Assembly: GCF_003172915.1 (NCBI RefSeq)
Contig: NZ_QGKU01000048.1
Location: 124,001 to 188,000 of the forward strand
Length of the DNA stretch: 64,000 bases
Source of the DNA: Meridianimarinicoccus roseus
Lineage (GTDB): Bacteria > Pseudomonadota > Alphaproteobacteria > Rhodobacterales > Rhodobacteraceae
Direction: 5' to 3'
A program made the translations under genes and the position numbers. Shown here piece after piece: positions 54,715 to 63,592 of this stretch (position 1 is the stretch's first letter; every line of letters starts with the position of its first letter). The notes beneath the pieces were generated by a model. That model saw only the letters and a list, made by a program, of their open reading frames with translations, did no database searches and was not told the origin of the DNA.

Positions 54715-54756
54715 GGCGGCGGGCAACGGTTTCCGGTCTGCTGGACAGGTACAAGC

Positions 54757-55056
54757 ATGGAGACGCGGATGACCTGCCAGCCCCCCAAGCCGCTCGGCGA
54801 TGTGAACACCCATTTCTGGCTGGTCCAGGACATGGCCCGCGCCGCCGGGGTCGACCTGGTCGAGGAGGTCCGCGAGGGCCGTCTGACCACCCGCGAATGG
54901 GCCGAGATGGTCCAGACGTGCCGCGGCTGCGCCTGGGAGCGCGACGGCGGTTGCAGCCGGTGGATGGAGTTGCAGACGTTCGAGGCGCCGGTGGAGGTGC
55001 CCGCCCGTTGTGCGAACGAGGCCAGCTTCGCCGCGTTCCGCCTGCCTGCGGACTAG
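54757..55056 (+). CDS. DUF6455 cysteine-containing protein
   Basis: 99 aa. Features: [16 protein letters not shown], a short helix pair, and [15 protein letters not shown] with four nearby cysteines (CxxC plus CxxxxxxxxxC-like spacing), followed by CANEASF. DUF6455 proteins are common in Rhodobacterales with no known role; the Cys cluster could bind a metal. ATG 54757 or 54769 (the latter has GGAG 6 bp upstream). Sits behind the FNR-like box. Confidence 0.8.
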   Translation: METRMTCQPPKPLGDVNTHFWLVQDMARAAGVDLVEEVREGRLTTREWAEMVQTCRGCAWERDGGCSRWMELQTFEAPVEVPARCANEASFAAFRLPAD

Positions 55057-55168
55057 ATCGCCCCGCCACCTGCAAGCCGCAGCCGACCTGCCTGCCGCGC
55101 GCAGTGTCCGGGGCCTTTCCATTCGGCCCCGCGCTGCGTATCACGGCCGCAGCAGTTGCGGAGCCCAC

Positions 55169-55930
55169 ATGCTGAAGACACGCATCATCCCCTGTCTCGA
55201 CGTCAAGGACGGCCGCGTCGTGAAGGGCGTCAATTTTGTGGACCTGATCGATGCCGGCGACCCGGTCGCGGCGGCGCAGGCCTATGACGCGGCAGGCGCC
55301 GACGAGCTGTGCTTCCTCGATATCAACGCCACCCACGAGAACCGCGGAACCATGTACGACCTTGCCACCCGCACGGCGGAGCATTGCTTCATGCCGCTGA
55401 CGATCGGCGGCGGCGTGCGCAGTGCCGAGGACGTGCGCAAACTGCTTCTGGCGGGGGCGGACAAGGTTTCGTTCAATTCCGCCGCGGTCGCCAATCCCGA
55501 CGTGGTCGCCGAGGCGGCGGACCGATTCGGCAGCCAGTGCATCGTCGTCGCCATCGACGCCAAGACCGTGGAGCCCGGCCGCTGGGAGATCTTCACCCAT
55601 GGCGGCCGACGCCCCACCGGCATCGACGCGGTTGAATTCGCGCGCACCGTGACCGCGAAGGGCGCAGGCGAGATCCTTCTGACTTCCATGGACCGGGACG
55701 GCACGCGCGCCGGTTTCAACCTGCCGCTTACCCGTGCCATCGCCGACGCGGTGCGCGTGCCGGTCATCGCGAGTGGTGGGGTCGGCACGCTCGATCACCT
55801 CGTCGAGGGCGTCAGCGAAGGCCACGCCAGCGCGGTGCTGGCCGCGTCGATCTTCCATTTCGGCGAACATACGATCGGCGAGGCGAAGGCCCACATGGCC
55901 GCGGCCGGGATTCCGGTTCGGCTGTCATGA
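55169..55930 (+). CDS. hisF: Imidazole glycerol phosphate synthase, cyclase subunit
   Basis: Histidine pathway; makes imidazole glycerol phosphate and AICAR with HisH. 253-aa TIM barrel: [12 protein letters not shown] (catalytic Asp11), [17 protein letters not shown] (Asp130 region), [12 protein letters not shown] and [12 protein letters not shown]. Start MLKTRIIP at 55169. Overlaps the hisE start. hisH and hisA are not in the window. Confidence 0.97.
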   Translation: MLKTRIIPCLDVKDGRVVKGVNFVDLIDAGDPVAAAQAYDAAGADELCFLDINATHENRGTMYDLATRTAEHCFMPLTIGGGVRSAEDVRKLLLAGADKVSFNSAAVANPDVVAEAADRFGSQCIVVAIDAKTVEPGRWEIFTHGGRRPTGIDAVEFARTVTAKGAGEILLTSMDRDGTRAGFNLPLTRAIADAVRVPVIASGGVGTLDHLVEGVSEGHASAVLAASIFHFGEHTIGEAKAHMAAAGIPVRLS

Positions 55931-56763
55931 GCGGACTGGACGCGCTTTTCGCCACCATCGCCGCGCGTCGCGGGGCCGATCCGGAAAGTTCCTGGACGGC
56001 GCGGCTGTTTGCCAAGGGCCCCGAAAAATGCGCTGAGAAGTTCGGCGAGGAGGCGGTCGAAGCGATCATCGAGGCGGTGAAGGGCGATCGGGCGAAGCTG
56101 ACCTCGGAAGCCGCAGACGTGATCTATCACCTGCTGGTCATGCTGGCCGCGCGCGACGTTGCCCTTGGCGACGTTGTAGCAGAACTGGACCGGCGCAGCG
56201 GCAGGTCGGGGCTGGACGAAAAGGCTGCGCGCGCCGCGGTCCCTCCCATTGGCCCGGCCGCGCCGGACGACCGGGACGGGATTGCCGCGCTTTACGCAGA
56301 GGCGCTGCCGGACGAGGACCTTGGCGCGCTGCTGGAGGATCTGCACGGCTTCGGCAGCGGCGGTGTGCTCGAACTGGTCGCGCGCGACACGGCAGGGCGC
56401 GTGGCGGGGCACTGTGGCTTCACGCTGTGCGGGCTGGGCACGCGCGGCGCGACGGCGGCCCTGCTGGGCCCGCTGGCCGTCACGCCGGACCGCCAGCGCG
56501 CCGGGATCGGCCGCGCGCTTGTGCAGGCGGGGCTGGAACGGCTGGGCCGGGCGGGTGTCGCGCATCTGCTGGTGCTGGGCGATCCGGCCTACTACGGACG
56601 CCTTGGCTTCGCTCCCGCGACGGCCGTGGCCCCACCCTACGCGCTGCCCGGGGACTTGGCGGACGCCTGGCAGGTCCGCACGCTCGATCCCGCCGCGCCG
56701 CCGCCCGAGGGCGCGCTGGCGGTGCCCGCACCGTGGCGCCGCGCCGTTCTGTGGCAACCCTGA
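55927..56763 (+). CDS. hisE: HisE-GNAT fusion: phosphoribosyl-ATP diphosphatase fused to an N-acetyltransferase domain
   Basis: 278 aa, one open frame. Residues 1-103 are HisE (histidine step 2: phosphoribosyl-ATP to phosphoribosyl-AMP): [34 protein letters not shown] and [16 protein letters not shown]. Normal HisE ends here. After a short Pro linker (about 104-112), residues 113-278 form a GNAT domain: acetyl-CoA motif RQRAGIGRA at 189-197 and [12 protein letters not shown] at 217-228, typical of YhbS-like enzymes. I see no stop codon and no Met for an internal start between the halves. Starts in overlap with the hisF stop. Reading through an old stop is the simplest explanation. Confidence 0.88.
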   Translation: MSGLDALFATIAARRGADPESSWTARLFAKGPEKCAEKFGEEAVEAIIEAVKGDRAKLTSEAADVIYHLLVMLAARDVALGDVVAELDRRSGRSGLDEKAARAAVPPIGPAAPDDRDGIAALYAEALPDEDLGALLEDLHGFGSGGVLELVARDTAGRVAGHCGFTLCGLGTRGATAALLGPLAVTPDRQRAGIGRALVQAGLERLGRAGVAHLLVLGDPAYYGRLGFAPATAVAPPYALPGDLADAWQVRTLDPAAPPPEGALAVPAPWRRAVLWQP

Positions 56764-56773
56764 GCGGTCGCGG

Positions 56774-57244
56774 TCACAGCCGGGACGAGATCACGCCGGT
56801 GGCGAAGCCGCCCATGCGCAACTCGCCGAACAGGCGCTGGTATTCGATCTTGGGGCAGCGGTCCTGCACCACGGTCATCCCGCGCGCGCGCGCCGCTTCG
56901 GCGGCGTCTTCGTTCTGCACGCCGATCTGCATCCAGACCGTGCGCAGGTGGGGCAGGTGTTCCAGTGCCTCTTCCACGACGGGGGGGACGTGTTCCGACC
57001 GGCGGAAGATGTCCACCATGTCCACCTTCGCCTCGGCGGGAATGTCGGCAAGCCCGGCGACCACGGTTTCCCCGAACAGCCGCGTGCCGGCGTGGCCGGG
57101 ATTGACCGGAATCACCCGGAAACCCTTGAGCGTAAGGTAGCGCGCTACGTAGTGACTGGGCCGCACCGGGTTGGGCGACACGCCCACGCATGCAATCACG
57201 CGGGTGGATTTCAGAAGGCGGGTCAGCTCTGCATCGGTCATCAT
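56774..57244 (-). CDS. CoA-binding protein
   Basis: 156-aa Rossmann protein of the YccU type (CoA_binding_2): RVIACVGVSPNPVRPSHYVARYL near residue 15-37, then VIPVNPGHAG and DIFRRSEHVPPVVEEAL. Function unknown; likely binds CoA. Start at 57244; 57241 also possible. Convergent with the fusion gene. Confidence 0.9.
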   Translation of the reverse strand: MMTDAELTRLLKSTRVIACVGVSPNPVRPSHYVARYLTLKGFRVIPVNPGHAGTRLFGETVVAGLADIPAEAKVDMVDIFRRSEHVPPVVEEALEHLPHLRTVWMQIGVQNEDAAEAARARGMTVVQDRCPKIEYQRLFGELRMGGFATGVISSRL

Positions 57245-57329
57245 GGCGCGACATTGCCACGGGCGCGGGGTAGGGTGCCACAGAAATCAGCTGTACGAGG
57301 GCCGGGCGACAGGTGCGGCGGATGGGCGC

Positions 57330-57358
57330 AAAAAAAGCGCCCGGAATGAGCCGGGCGC
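57330..57358 (-). terminator. Rho-independent terminator (minus strand)
   Basis: GCGCCCGG (57337-57344), 6-nt loop, CCGGGCGC (57351-57358); on the minus strand followed by T7 (A7 at 57330-57336). Ends the candidate sRNA and/or the TIGR02300 gene. Confidence 0.9.
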
Positions 57359-57415
57359 AGTCGTGGAACGAGGGACAGTTTCAAGATGCAATGGTTCCAG
57401 CAATTGCATCTGGTT
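57330..57415 (-). ncRNA. Candidate small RNA upstream of the T7 terminator
   Basis: On the minus strand a perfect 8-bp stem-loop (GATGCAAT/ATTGCATC, plus 57385-57410, 10-nt loop), about 26 nt of single strand with CUGUCCCUCGUUCC, and the terminator, in that order: a typical Hfq-type layout. A+T content there is high for this genome. A weak promoter (TTTCCG, then TATGTA, 16-bp apart, plus about 57425-57450) is possible. It may instead be the 3' UTR of the TIGR02300 gene. Confidence 0.45.
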
Positions 57416-57510
57416 GATACATAGGCGCGCGGGCACCGTCGGAAAGGGGCGCGGGGCGGCGATGACATATCGGTGATCAGGCTGCCGTCGCGCGGGCGGT
57501 CCCCGCGCGG

Positions 57511-57795
57511 TCAGTCGAAAATGTCCTCGATCAGGTCGAAGGCTTCGGACAACAGTTTGCGCGAAAGCGACTTGCGCTTCCTTTTCTTCGGGCGTTTGGG
57601 GCCAGGGTGGCGCTGCGGGTGCGGCGCGCGGTCCGGCGCGTGGACCGGGCGCGCCGCACCCTTGAGCAGCTTCATCTCGTGCAGCGGCGCGCCGCAACTG
57701 GCGCAGGACAGCTCGTGCCGCGTTTCGCCGCGCAGCACCAGCGCCGCGCGGGTGCCGCAATAGCAGCAGGTGGCGATCTTCGTCGCGGTCGGCAT
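57511..57795 (-). CDS. TIGR02300-family zinc-ribbon-like protein
   Basis: 94 aa. CCYCG and CASCG pairs near residues 10-34 form a likely zinc ribbon. Middle is basic (PKRPKKRKRKSLSRKL), the end acidic (LIEDIFD). Alphaproteobacterial family, function unknown. The start overlaps the rlmB stop (TGATG). Confidence 0.9.
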   Translation of the reverse strand: MPTATKIATCCYCGTRAALVLRGETRHELSCASCGAPLHEMKLLKGAARPVHAPDRAPHPQRHPGPKRPKKRKRKSLSRKLLSEAFDLIEDIFD

Positions 57796-58580
57796 CAGCC
57801 TTCCGCCATGCGCGATGCATAAAGCGACACCGCCGCCGCATTCGACACGTTGAGCGACCCGAAGGCGCCCGCGGCGGGCACGCGGACCAGCGCGTCGCAG
57901 GTCTCGCGGGTCTTCTCACGCAGGCCCGGCCCCTCGGCGCCCAGCACAAGCGCGACCGGGCGACCCGGATGGGCGGCCAGCCCCGCCGCGAGGTCGGTCT
58001 CCGCTTCGCCCGCAAGGCCGAGCAGCACGTAACCCATCTCGCGCAGCTGTTCCAGCGTGGCCGCAAGGTTGCGCACCCGCAGGTAGGGCTGGCGTTCCAG
58101 CGCGCCCGAGGCGGTCTTGGCAAGTGCGCCGGTTTCGGGCGCGGAGTGGCGGGCGGGCGCGATGACTGCGCGCGCACCGAACACCTCGGCCGAGCGAAGG
58201 ATCGCGCCGACATTGTGTGGGTCGGTCACCCGGTCGAGCGCAACTACCACGGCGCGTCCGCTGGGCCCCGCCATGCAGCGCTCGGCCACGCTGCCCCAGT
58301 CGAGCGGGCGCACCTCGAGCGCGGCGCCCTGGTGCACCGAGCCGGGATCGAGCGGCACCGGGAAGCGGCGGGGGTCGGCGATTTCGGGCGTGAGCCCGCC
58401 TTCGACGATCGCATCCTGCAGCTTGTCGGCGGCGTTGCGCGTGACCACCAGCCGGAGCCGATCGCGGGCAGGGTTCATCAGAGCGTCACGTACGGCGTGG
58501 TGGCCGAAAAGCCAGACGGTTTCGGCCGCCGAGGCGCGACGCGCCTGTTCCTTCTCGATCACCCATTTCGGTTTCTTCAC
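57795..58580 (-). CDS. rlmB: 23S rRNA (guanosine-2'-O)-methyltransferase RlmB-like (TrmH/SpoU)
   Basis: 2'-O-methylates a guanosine in 23S rRNA (G2251 in E. coli). 261 aa, GTG start at 58580 with SD GGGGAG. SpoU knot motifs: DRVTDPHNVGAILRSA (motif 1), LVLGAEGPGLREK (motif 2) and VPAAGAFGSLNVSNAAAVSLY (motif 3). The open frame extends to 58817 antisense to the tRNA and is rejected. N-terminal L30-like substrate domain is present (AETVWLFGHHAVRDAL). Confidence 0.94.
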   Translation of the reverse strand: MKKPKWVIEKEQARRASAAETVWLFGHHAVRDALMNPARDRLRLVVTRNAADKLQDAIVEGGLTPEIADPRRFPVPLDPGSVHQGAALEVRPLDWGSVAERCMAGPSGRAVVVALDRVTDPHNVGAILRSAEVFGARAVIAPARHSAPETGALAKTASGALERQPYLRVRNLAATLEQLREMGYVLLGLAGEAETDLAAGLAAHPGRPVALVLGAEGPGLREKTRETCDALVRVPAAGAFGSLNVSNAAAVSLYASRMAEG

Positions 58581-58683
58581 GGCCTGCTCCCCTGCGCGGC
58601 AAGGCCCGGACAATGCGTCAGGCGGCGCGCGCAGGCAAGCCCCCGGCGGCGGCGCTGGCCCGGCGCCGGGCCGGATTTTCGCC

Positions 58684-58712
58684 TTGACGCCCGGAATCGC
58701 CAAAGCTATTCC
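58684..58712 (+). promoter_or_regulatory. Promoter of tRNA-Tyr
   Basis: TTGACG (58684-58689), 17-bp spacer, TATTCC (58707-58712); transcription would begin about 12 bp before the tRNA. Confidence 0.6.
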
Positions 58713-58723
58713 CGCACGGCGTC

Positions 58724-58807
58724 GGGCGACGTGCTGCAAGGTGCGGCAGCGGACTGTAACTCCGCCGGGGAGACCCATGCCTGGTTCGATTCCAGGGTCG
58801 CCCACCA
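58724..58807 (+). tRNA. tRNA-Tyr (GTA)
   Basis: Acceptor GGGCGAC/GTCGCCC, D-arm GCTGC..GCGGC-like, anticodon stem GCGGA/TCCGC with loop CTGTAAC giving GTA, long variable arm as in class II tRNAs, T-arm CCTGG/CCAGG with TTCGATT loop, discriminator A and encoded CCA. 84 nt. Confidence 0.97.
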
Positions 58808-58903
58808 CTTCCCCCAATTCGCACGGTTTTGATCAGCGACGGCGCGTTCCCGTGCCGCCTCTGGACGCGTCCGTCCGGGACCGGCGGCGCTGAAAGGACA
58901 CAC

Positions 58904-59335
58904 ATGAAAGAGAACGAGATGATCGACGCGGCCTTCGCTTTTGCAGTGAAGGCCCATACCGGGCAGCGCGACAAGAGCGGCGCGGCCTATCTGCTGCACC
59001 CCGTGCGGGTCATGGGCCGGGTCCAGGGCGCGGCGGCGCAGGCGGTCGCGCTGATGCACGATGTGCTGGAGGACAGCGACGCCACCGCCGAGGATCTGCG
59101 CGCGGCGGGCTTTCCCGAGGAGGTCGTTGCCGGGGTGGAGGCGATGACGCGCGCGCCGGATGAAAGCTATGGCGATTTCGTGGACCGCGCGGCGGCCGAC
59201 CCGATCGCCCGGCGGGTCAAGCTGGCCGATATCGAGGACAATCTGGACCTGCGGCGGCTGGCAGGACTGGGCGCGGCCGACATGGCCAGGCTCCAGCGCT
59301 ATCTTGCGGCGCGCAAGGTGCTGATGGCGGACTGA
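58904..59335 (+). CDS. HD-domain protein resembling a small alarmone hydrolase
   Basis: 143 aa. Metal-binding HD of RelA/SpoT type: a His in AVKAHTGQRDKSGAAYLLHPVRV, then HDVLEDSDATAED, with a later Asp in KLADIEDNLD. Length, order and lack of a synthetase domain fit MESH1-like (p)ppGpp hydrolases (about 180 aa). ATG 58904 or 58919. AAAGGA SD. Enzymatic role untested. Follows tRNA-Tyr. Confidence 0.82.
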   Translation: MKENEMIDAAFAFAVKAHTGQRDKSGAAYLLHPVRVMGRVQGAAAQAVALMHDVLEDSDATAEDLRAAGFPEEVVAGVEAMTRAPDESYGDFVDRAAADPIARRVKLADIEDNLDLRRLAGLGAADMARLQRYLAARKVLMAD

Positions 59336-59373
59336 CAGCGCCCGCGGCCGGCGGCCTGCCGCGCGCTGCGCTG

Positions 59374-62001
59374 TCAGCCGGGCGCGGGCGCGCGGCGTGC
59401 GTCGGAATTCTCTGCGCGGCCAACCAGACCTTTCGGTCCGCCCGCCACCAGCAAGGCCACGTCCAGCATGGCGCGGGTGGGCGACATGCCCGGCGGTACG
59501 GCTATGTAGCGCGGTCGCCAGTCGGGCCGGAACTTCTGCTTGAAGGCGCGCAGCCCGCTGAAATTGTAGAACGCGCCACCATGACGGAACATCAGCCGTC
59601 CAAAGCGGTTCCACAGCCGCCCGACCGACCGGTCCGACAGCCCGGCGAGCGGTGCCGTGCCAAGGCTGAATTCCAGCGCGCCGCGATCACGGTACTGTTC
59701 GATCAACGAGAGGAACAGGAATTCCATGATCCCGGATGCCTGCCCGGGCAGGTAGCGCATCAGGTCGATGGCGACGGCGCGCCCGTCGCCCGGCGCGAGG
59801 ATGTTGGCGAAGGCCTGCACCTTGCCACCGTGCCGCACCACTGCGATCGGGCAGCGATTGAGGTAGGCCGCGTCGAACCGGCCGACAGAGAAGCGTTTTT
59901 CGCGCCCGGACTTGGCGGCAAGCCACGCGTCCGACACCGCGCCGAGTTCGGCCAGCAGTGCCGGGCTGTGCGGCGGGTCCAGCACCTGCATGTCCAGCCC
60001 TTCGCGCAGGCGGCGATTGTGTGCCGCGCGCATCGACTTGAACTTCGCGCCAGACAGGCTGAAGCGCGGCAGGTCGATCACCGCCTCCTCGCCGATCTTG
60101 TGCAGGCTCAGTCCCATTTCGATCATCTGGGGCAGGTGGTGATGGCTGGCCTCGTAGAACACGGCGCGCCCGCCCGCGCGCTCCGCCTTTTCTACAAAGG
60201 TCCAGCACAACTCACCGACCTCGTCCGGCGCGCCGACCGGATCGCCAAGCGCGACCCAACTCGATCCGCGCACGGCATACATGATGAAGGCGCCGCCGCC
60301 GCGCGAGAAAAGGAACTGCTTGTCGCCGGTCAGGGCGAGGCAGGCCTGCGGACTGTGCGCCTTGTCCAGCAGTGCGGCCGCCCGTTCCAGCGCGGCGGGT
60401 TCGGGAGCGGTGTCGCGCGTGGCGCGCACCGGCCGCAGCGCGATGTAGACCGCGAAGAACAGCAGCAGCGCCGAAGCCGCCAGTCCTGCGCGCAGCGACC
60501 GGGGCGTGCCGGCATCTCGGCTGAATTCGGTCCAAAGGTCGGTGGAATAGGGCGTGGCCTGATGCACGAAGAAGAAGAACGCGCCGACCCCGGCCAGCAC
60601 GCCCGCGACCACGAGGAACCAGCCGGCCGAGAACACCCCCGAGGTCAGCTTGGCCTGCCGATAGAACGCGTCGCGGAATGGCACCAGCACGCCCAGCCCG
60701 GCCAGCAGCAGCGCCGCGCTTTCCACGTCCAGATCGTTCAGCAGCGCTGCGGCGGCACCGCCCGCCAGCGTCGCCAGCGTCAGCCAGAAGGCTGCCGCGA
60801 TCCGCCGGGCCAGCCCATGCGACAGGATCAGCAGCAGTCCACCCGCCACCGCCGACACGAGCGTGCCGCCTTCCAGCAGGATCGCCGCAACAAGGTCGCC
60901 CTCGGCCAGCGCGTGGCCCTGCGCGGACGGGATCATCGACACCAGCAGAAGGTAGATCCCCAGGCTGAACGCGGCCACCGCGGCGAGCGACGGCACCGCG
61001 CCGCCCATCGCCTCGATCGCGGGGCGCAGCGGCCCGGTCGCCCGACCGAAATACCGCGCCGCGACCCCGCCGGCCAGCCGCGCCTCGTTCAGCGAGACCA
61101 GCACGAAGCCCAGCGAGAACGGCACGAGGTAGTAGATGCAGCGGAACAGCAGCAGCGCCGCCGCCGCTTCGCCCACCGGGACGGTCGCGGGCAGGGTGCC
61201 GATCACCACGGTTTCGAACACGCCGACGCCGCCGGGCACGTGGCTGATCACGCCGATCATCGTGGCGATCCCGTAGATCGCCACGAAGGCGCTGAAGTCG
61301 GGCTTGCCGTCGGGCAGCAATATCCACAGGGTGAACGCGGCCGCCACCACGTCGGTCAGCGTGATCGCCAGCTGCCAGCCGAGGCTGCGCGGCGGCGGCA
61401 GGCGTAGATCGAACCGCCACACCCGCAGCGACCGCTGGCTCCAGGATGTGCCGAAGATCACCAGCGCCGAGACGGCGACCACCCCGCCCGACACCGCCGC
61501 CACCGTGGCGGGCGGGAACGGAAGGTAGGCGGCGGCAAGCGACGGGTTCAGCGCCAGCGCGGCCAGCCCGATCAGCGTCAGACCGGTGCCGAGCGCGATG
61601 GCGATGTAGCTTGACACCGCCGCGACATCGAAGGCGTTCAGTCCGTAGGCCGAATATATCCGGTAGCGCACGGCCCCGCCCGACACCACGCTGATCCCGA
61701 TGGTGTTGCCGAACGCGTAGCCAAGGAAGCCGCCGAACGCGACGACCCGCACCGGCAGCGTGCGGCCGATGAACTGCAGCGCCAACCAGTCATAGCCAAC
61801 AAGCGCGGAATAGCCGACCGTCGTGGCCGCCAGCGCCAGCGCGATCACGGCGACAGGGGTCGCGCGCATCGTGTGCAGGATATCGGCAGGGTCGACCGGC
61901 GCCAGCAGGTGCTGAAGCGCGTATATCCCCATGCCGAAGAGCGCGATGCCCAGAAGCAGCGGAAAAAGATTGCGCAGCGATTGGGTCAGGAGTTGTGGCA
62001 T
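59374..62001 (-). CDS. mprF: Phosphatidylglycerol lysyltransferase/flippase MprF
   Basis: Adds aminoacyl groups to phosphatidylglycerol and flips the lipid, giving resistance to cationic peptides. 875 aa: about 14 helices (residues 1-525; YSALVGYDWLALQF, GNTIGISVVSGGAVRYRIYSAYG), then the DUF2156 aminoacyl-PG synthase domain (about 555-850; FYEASHHHLPQM, FLFLSLIEQY, EFSLGTAPLAGL). Which amino acid is transferred is unknown. Starts ATG at 62001; last gene before the HD convergent partner. Confidence 0.95.
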   Translation of the reverse strand: MPQLLTQSLRNLFPLLLGIALFGMGIYALQHLLAPVDPADILHTMRATPVAVIALALAATTVGYSALVGYDWLALQFIGRTLPVRVVAFGGFLGYAFGNTIGISVVSGGAVRYRIYSAYGLNAFDVAAVSSYIAIALGTGLTLIGLAALALNPSLAAAYLPFPPATVAAVSGGVVAVSALVIFGTSWSQRSLRVWRFDLRLPPPRSLGWQLAITLTDVVAAAFTLWILLPDGKPDFSAFVAIYGIATMIGVISHVPGGVGVFETVVIGTLPATVPVGEAAAALLLFRCIYYLVPFSLGFVLVSLNEARLAGGVAARYFGRATGPLRPAIEAMGGAVPSLAAVAAFSLGIYLLLVSMIPSAQGHALAEGDLVAAILLEGGTLVSAVAGGLLLILSHGLARRIAAAFWLTLATLAGGAAAALLNDLDVESAALLLAGLGVLVPFRDAFYRQAKLTSGVFSAGWFLVVAGVLAGVGAFFFFVHQATPYSTDLWTEFSRDAGTPRSLRAGLAASALLLFFAVYIALRPVRATRDTAPEPAALERAAALLDKAHSPQACLALTGDKQFLFSRGGGAFIMYAVRGSSWVALGDPVGAPDEVGELCWTFVEKAERAGGRAVFYEASHHHLPQMIEMGLSLHKIGEEAVIDLPRFSLSGAKFKSMRAAHNRRLREGLDMQVLDPPHSPALLAELGAVSDAWLAAKSGREKRFSVGRFDAAYLNRCPIAVVRHGGKVQAFANILAPGDGRAVAIDLMRYLPGQASGIMEFLFLSLIEQYRDRGALEFSLGTAPLAGLSDRSVGRLWNRFGRLMFRHGGAFYNFSGLRAFKQKFRPDWRPRYIAVPPGMSPTRAMLDVALLVAGGPKGLVGRAENSDARRAPAPG

Positions 62002-62103
62002 CGGTACACGGGTTTCATGCTGGGCTGCCCGGGTCCGGACACTGGTCCGCCCTGAGTGGCGGGAACGCCGCCGCTTGTAAACCGTGCATCAGGCCAGTGC
62101 GGG
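62002..62103. other. 102-bp spacer between mprF and the FAD oxidoreductase gene
   Basis: No hairpin or ORF seen. It is the leader of mprF on the minus strand. Confidence 0.4.
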
Positions 62104-63516
62104 TCAGCGTCCGCACAGCCGGTCCGCGAGCCGTGCCAGCCGCGATGTGGTCGTCGGCCTGCGCGCGGCCTCGCGCCGGTCCGCCGCAGCGTAAAGCCGG
62201 TACATCCCATGCACGGCCAGCCAGCGCAGCGGTTCAGGTTCCCAGAGCCGCGGTTGGCGGTTGACCCAGGGCAGGCCGGTGCGTTCGGTGTCGCGCCCGA
62301 GCACCAGGTCGGCCAGCGTCCGCCCCGCGTGGTTCGAAGTGGACACCCCGATCCCCACATAGCCGCCTGCCCAGCCGATGCCGCTGCGCGGATCGAGCCC
62401 GACCGTGGCACACCAGTCGCGCGGCACGCCCAGCACGCCGCACCAGGCGTGCTCGATCGGCAGATCGCGGGTCTGCGGCAGCAGCCGCTGCAGGATTGCC
62501 CGCAACGCGGCGACGGTTGCGGGTTGCGTTTCGCCGTTGCGGTCGGTGGCCGACCCGAAGCGATAGGGCACGCCGCGCCCGCCGATCACGATGCGCCCGT
62601 CATCGGTGCGCTGCGCGTAGCAATAGGCATGGGACGCATCGCCCATCAGCTCGAACCCGGACCAGCCTATCTGTTCCCACATCGCGGCGGGCAGCGGCGC
62701 GGTGGCGATCTGCGCACTGTTCAGCGGCAGCCAGGTGCGCGCATGGCCCCGAAGGCCGGGGGTGAAGCCTTCGGTCGCGCGCAGGATGTGTCGCGCCCGT
62801 ACGGTGCCGCGGTCGGTTCGCACACGGCCGGGCGCGATTTCGGTCACCGTCGTCCCCTCGTGGATCGCGGCGCCTCGGCGTTCCACCGCCTCGGCCAGTC
62901 CGCGCACCAGCCGCGCGGGCTGGATCCGGGCGACGCCGTGTTCCACCAGCGCGCCCTCGGCCCCGGCGATGCGGATGCGCGCGCCTGCCTCCGTGCCGCC
63001 GATCAGCGCCAGTCGGTCCCGCGGCACGCCCCAGTCGAGCGCGGTATCGCGTTCGGCGCGCAGGCGGGCCATCTGCGCCGGAGAACACGCATAGGTGACG
63101 CAGTCCGTCCGGCGGATGCCGCCGTCGATGCCTTCGGCCTGCGCCACGCGGCAGATCTCGTCCACCGTGGCGCGCAATTGCGTTTCCAGCGCCATCACGC
63201 CCGCGCGGGTGCCGCCGCCATGCAGGTAGCGGTCGCGGTTCCATGCGAAGTTGCCGGTGCACCAGCCGCCGTTTCGGCCCGATGCGCCGAAGCCCGCAAA
63301 GGCCCGTTCGATCAGCGCGACCTTGAGCGACGGGGCCTGCGACAGCAGGTAATAGGCGGCCCAGAGGCCGGTGAAGCCCGCGCCCACGATGGCGACATCG
63401 ACCTCGGTGTCGCCGGGCAGGGGCGAGCGCTGAGGCGGCGGGCCGCCCATTTGCGCGAACCAGAAGGACACGTCACCGTTGGTCATGTGGCCGTCGGGGC
63501 GGGGATGCGCGGTCAT
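62104..63516 (-). CDS. FAD-dependent amine/amino-acid oxidoreductase (DadA/PuuB-like)
   Basis: 470 aa from 63516 (Met 63486 also possible). GAGFTGLWAAYYL gives the dinucleotide-binding GxGxxG near residue 46, followed by a GRNGGWCTGNF run as in gamma-glutamylputrescine or related oxidases, and a C-terminal GWAGGYVGIGVSTSNHAGR. Substrate unknown. No accessory gene nearby. Confidence 0.88.
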   Translation of the reverse strand: MTAHPRPDGHMTNGDVSFWFAQMGGPPPQRSPLPGDTEVDVAIVGAGFTGLWAAYYLLSQAPSLKVALIERAFAGFGASGRNGGWCTGNFAWNRDRYLHGGGTRAGVMALETQLRATVDEICRVAQAEGIDGGIRRTDCVTYACSPAQMARLRAERDTALDWGVPRDRLALIGGTEAGARIRIAGAEGALVEHGVARIQPARLVRGLAEAVERRGAAIHEGTTVTEIAPGRVRTDRGTVRARHILRATEGFTPGLRGHARTWLPLNSAQIATAPLPAAMWEQIGWSGFELMGDASHAYCYAQRTDDGRIVIGGRGVPYRFGSATDRNGETQPATVAALRAILQRLLPQTRDLPIEHAWCGVLGVPRDWCATVGLDPRSGIGWAGGYVGIGVSTSNHAGRTLADLVLGRDTERTGLPWVNRQPRLWEPEPLRWLAVHGMYRLYAAADRREAARRPTTTSRLARLADRLCGR

Positions 63517-63592
63517 CTGGGGGCCTTTGGGACGGAAGGGGACCCGGCCAGCCTTGCCGGGGTCGGGCCGCGCTGTCCAGACCGCGCGACGA

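Noticed and set aside
57360-57510. Reading the 57385-57410 stem as part of a tRNA-like or tmRNA element
   Set aside because: No acceptor stem, T-arm or encoded CCA is present around it.
58700-58810. tRNA-Tyr as an integration site for an island
   Set aside because: No integrase nearby and no direct repeat of the tRNA 3' end seen; following genes look like chromosomal core.
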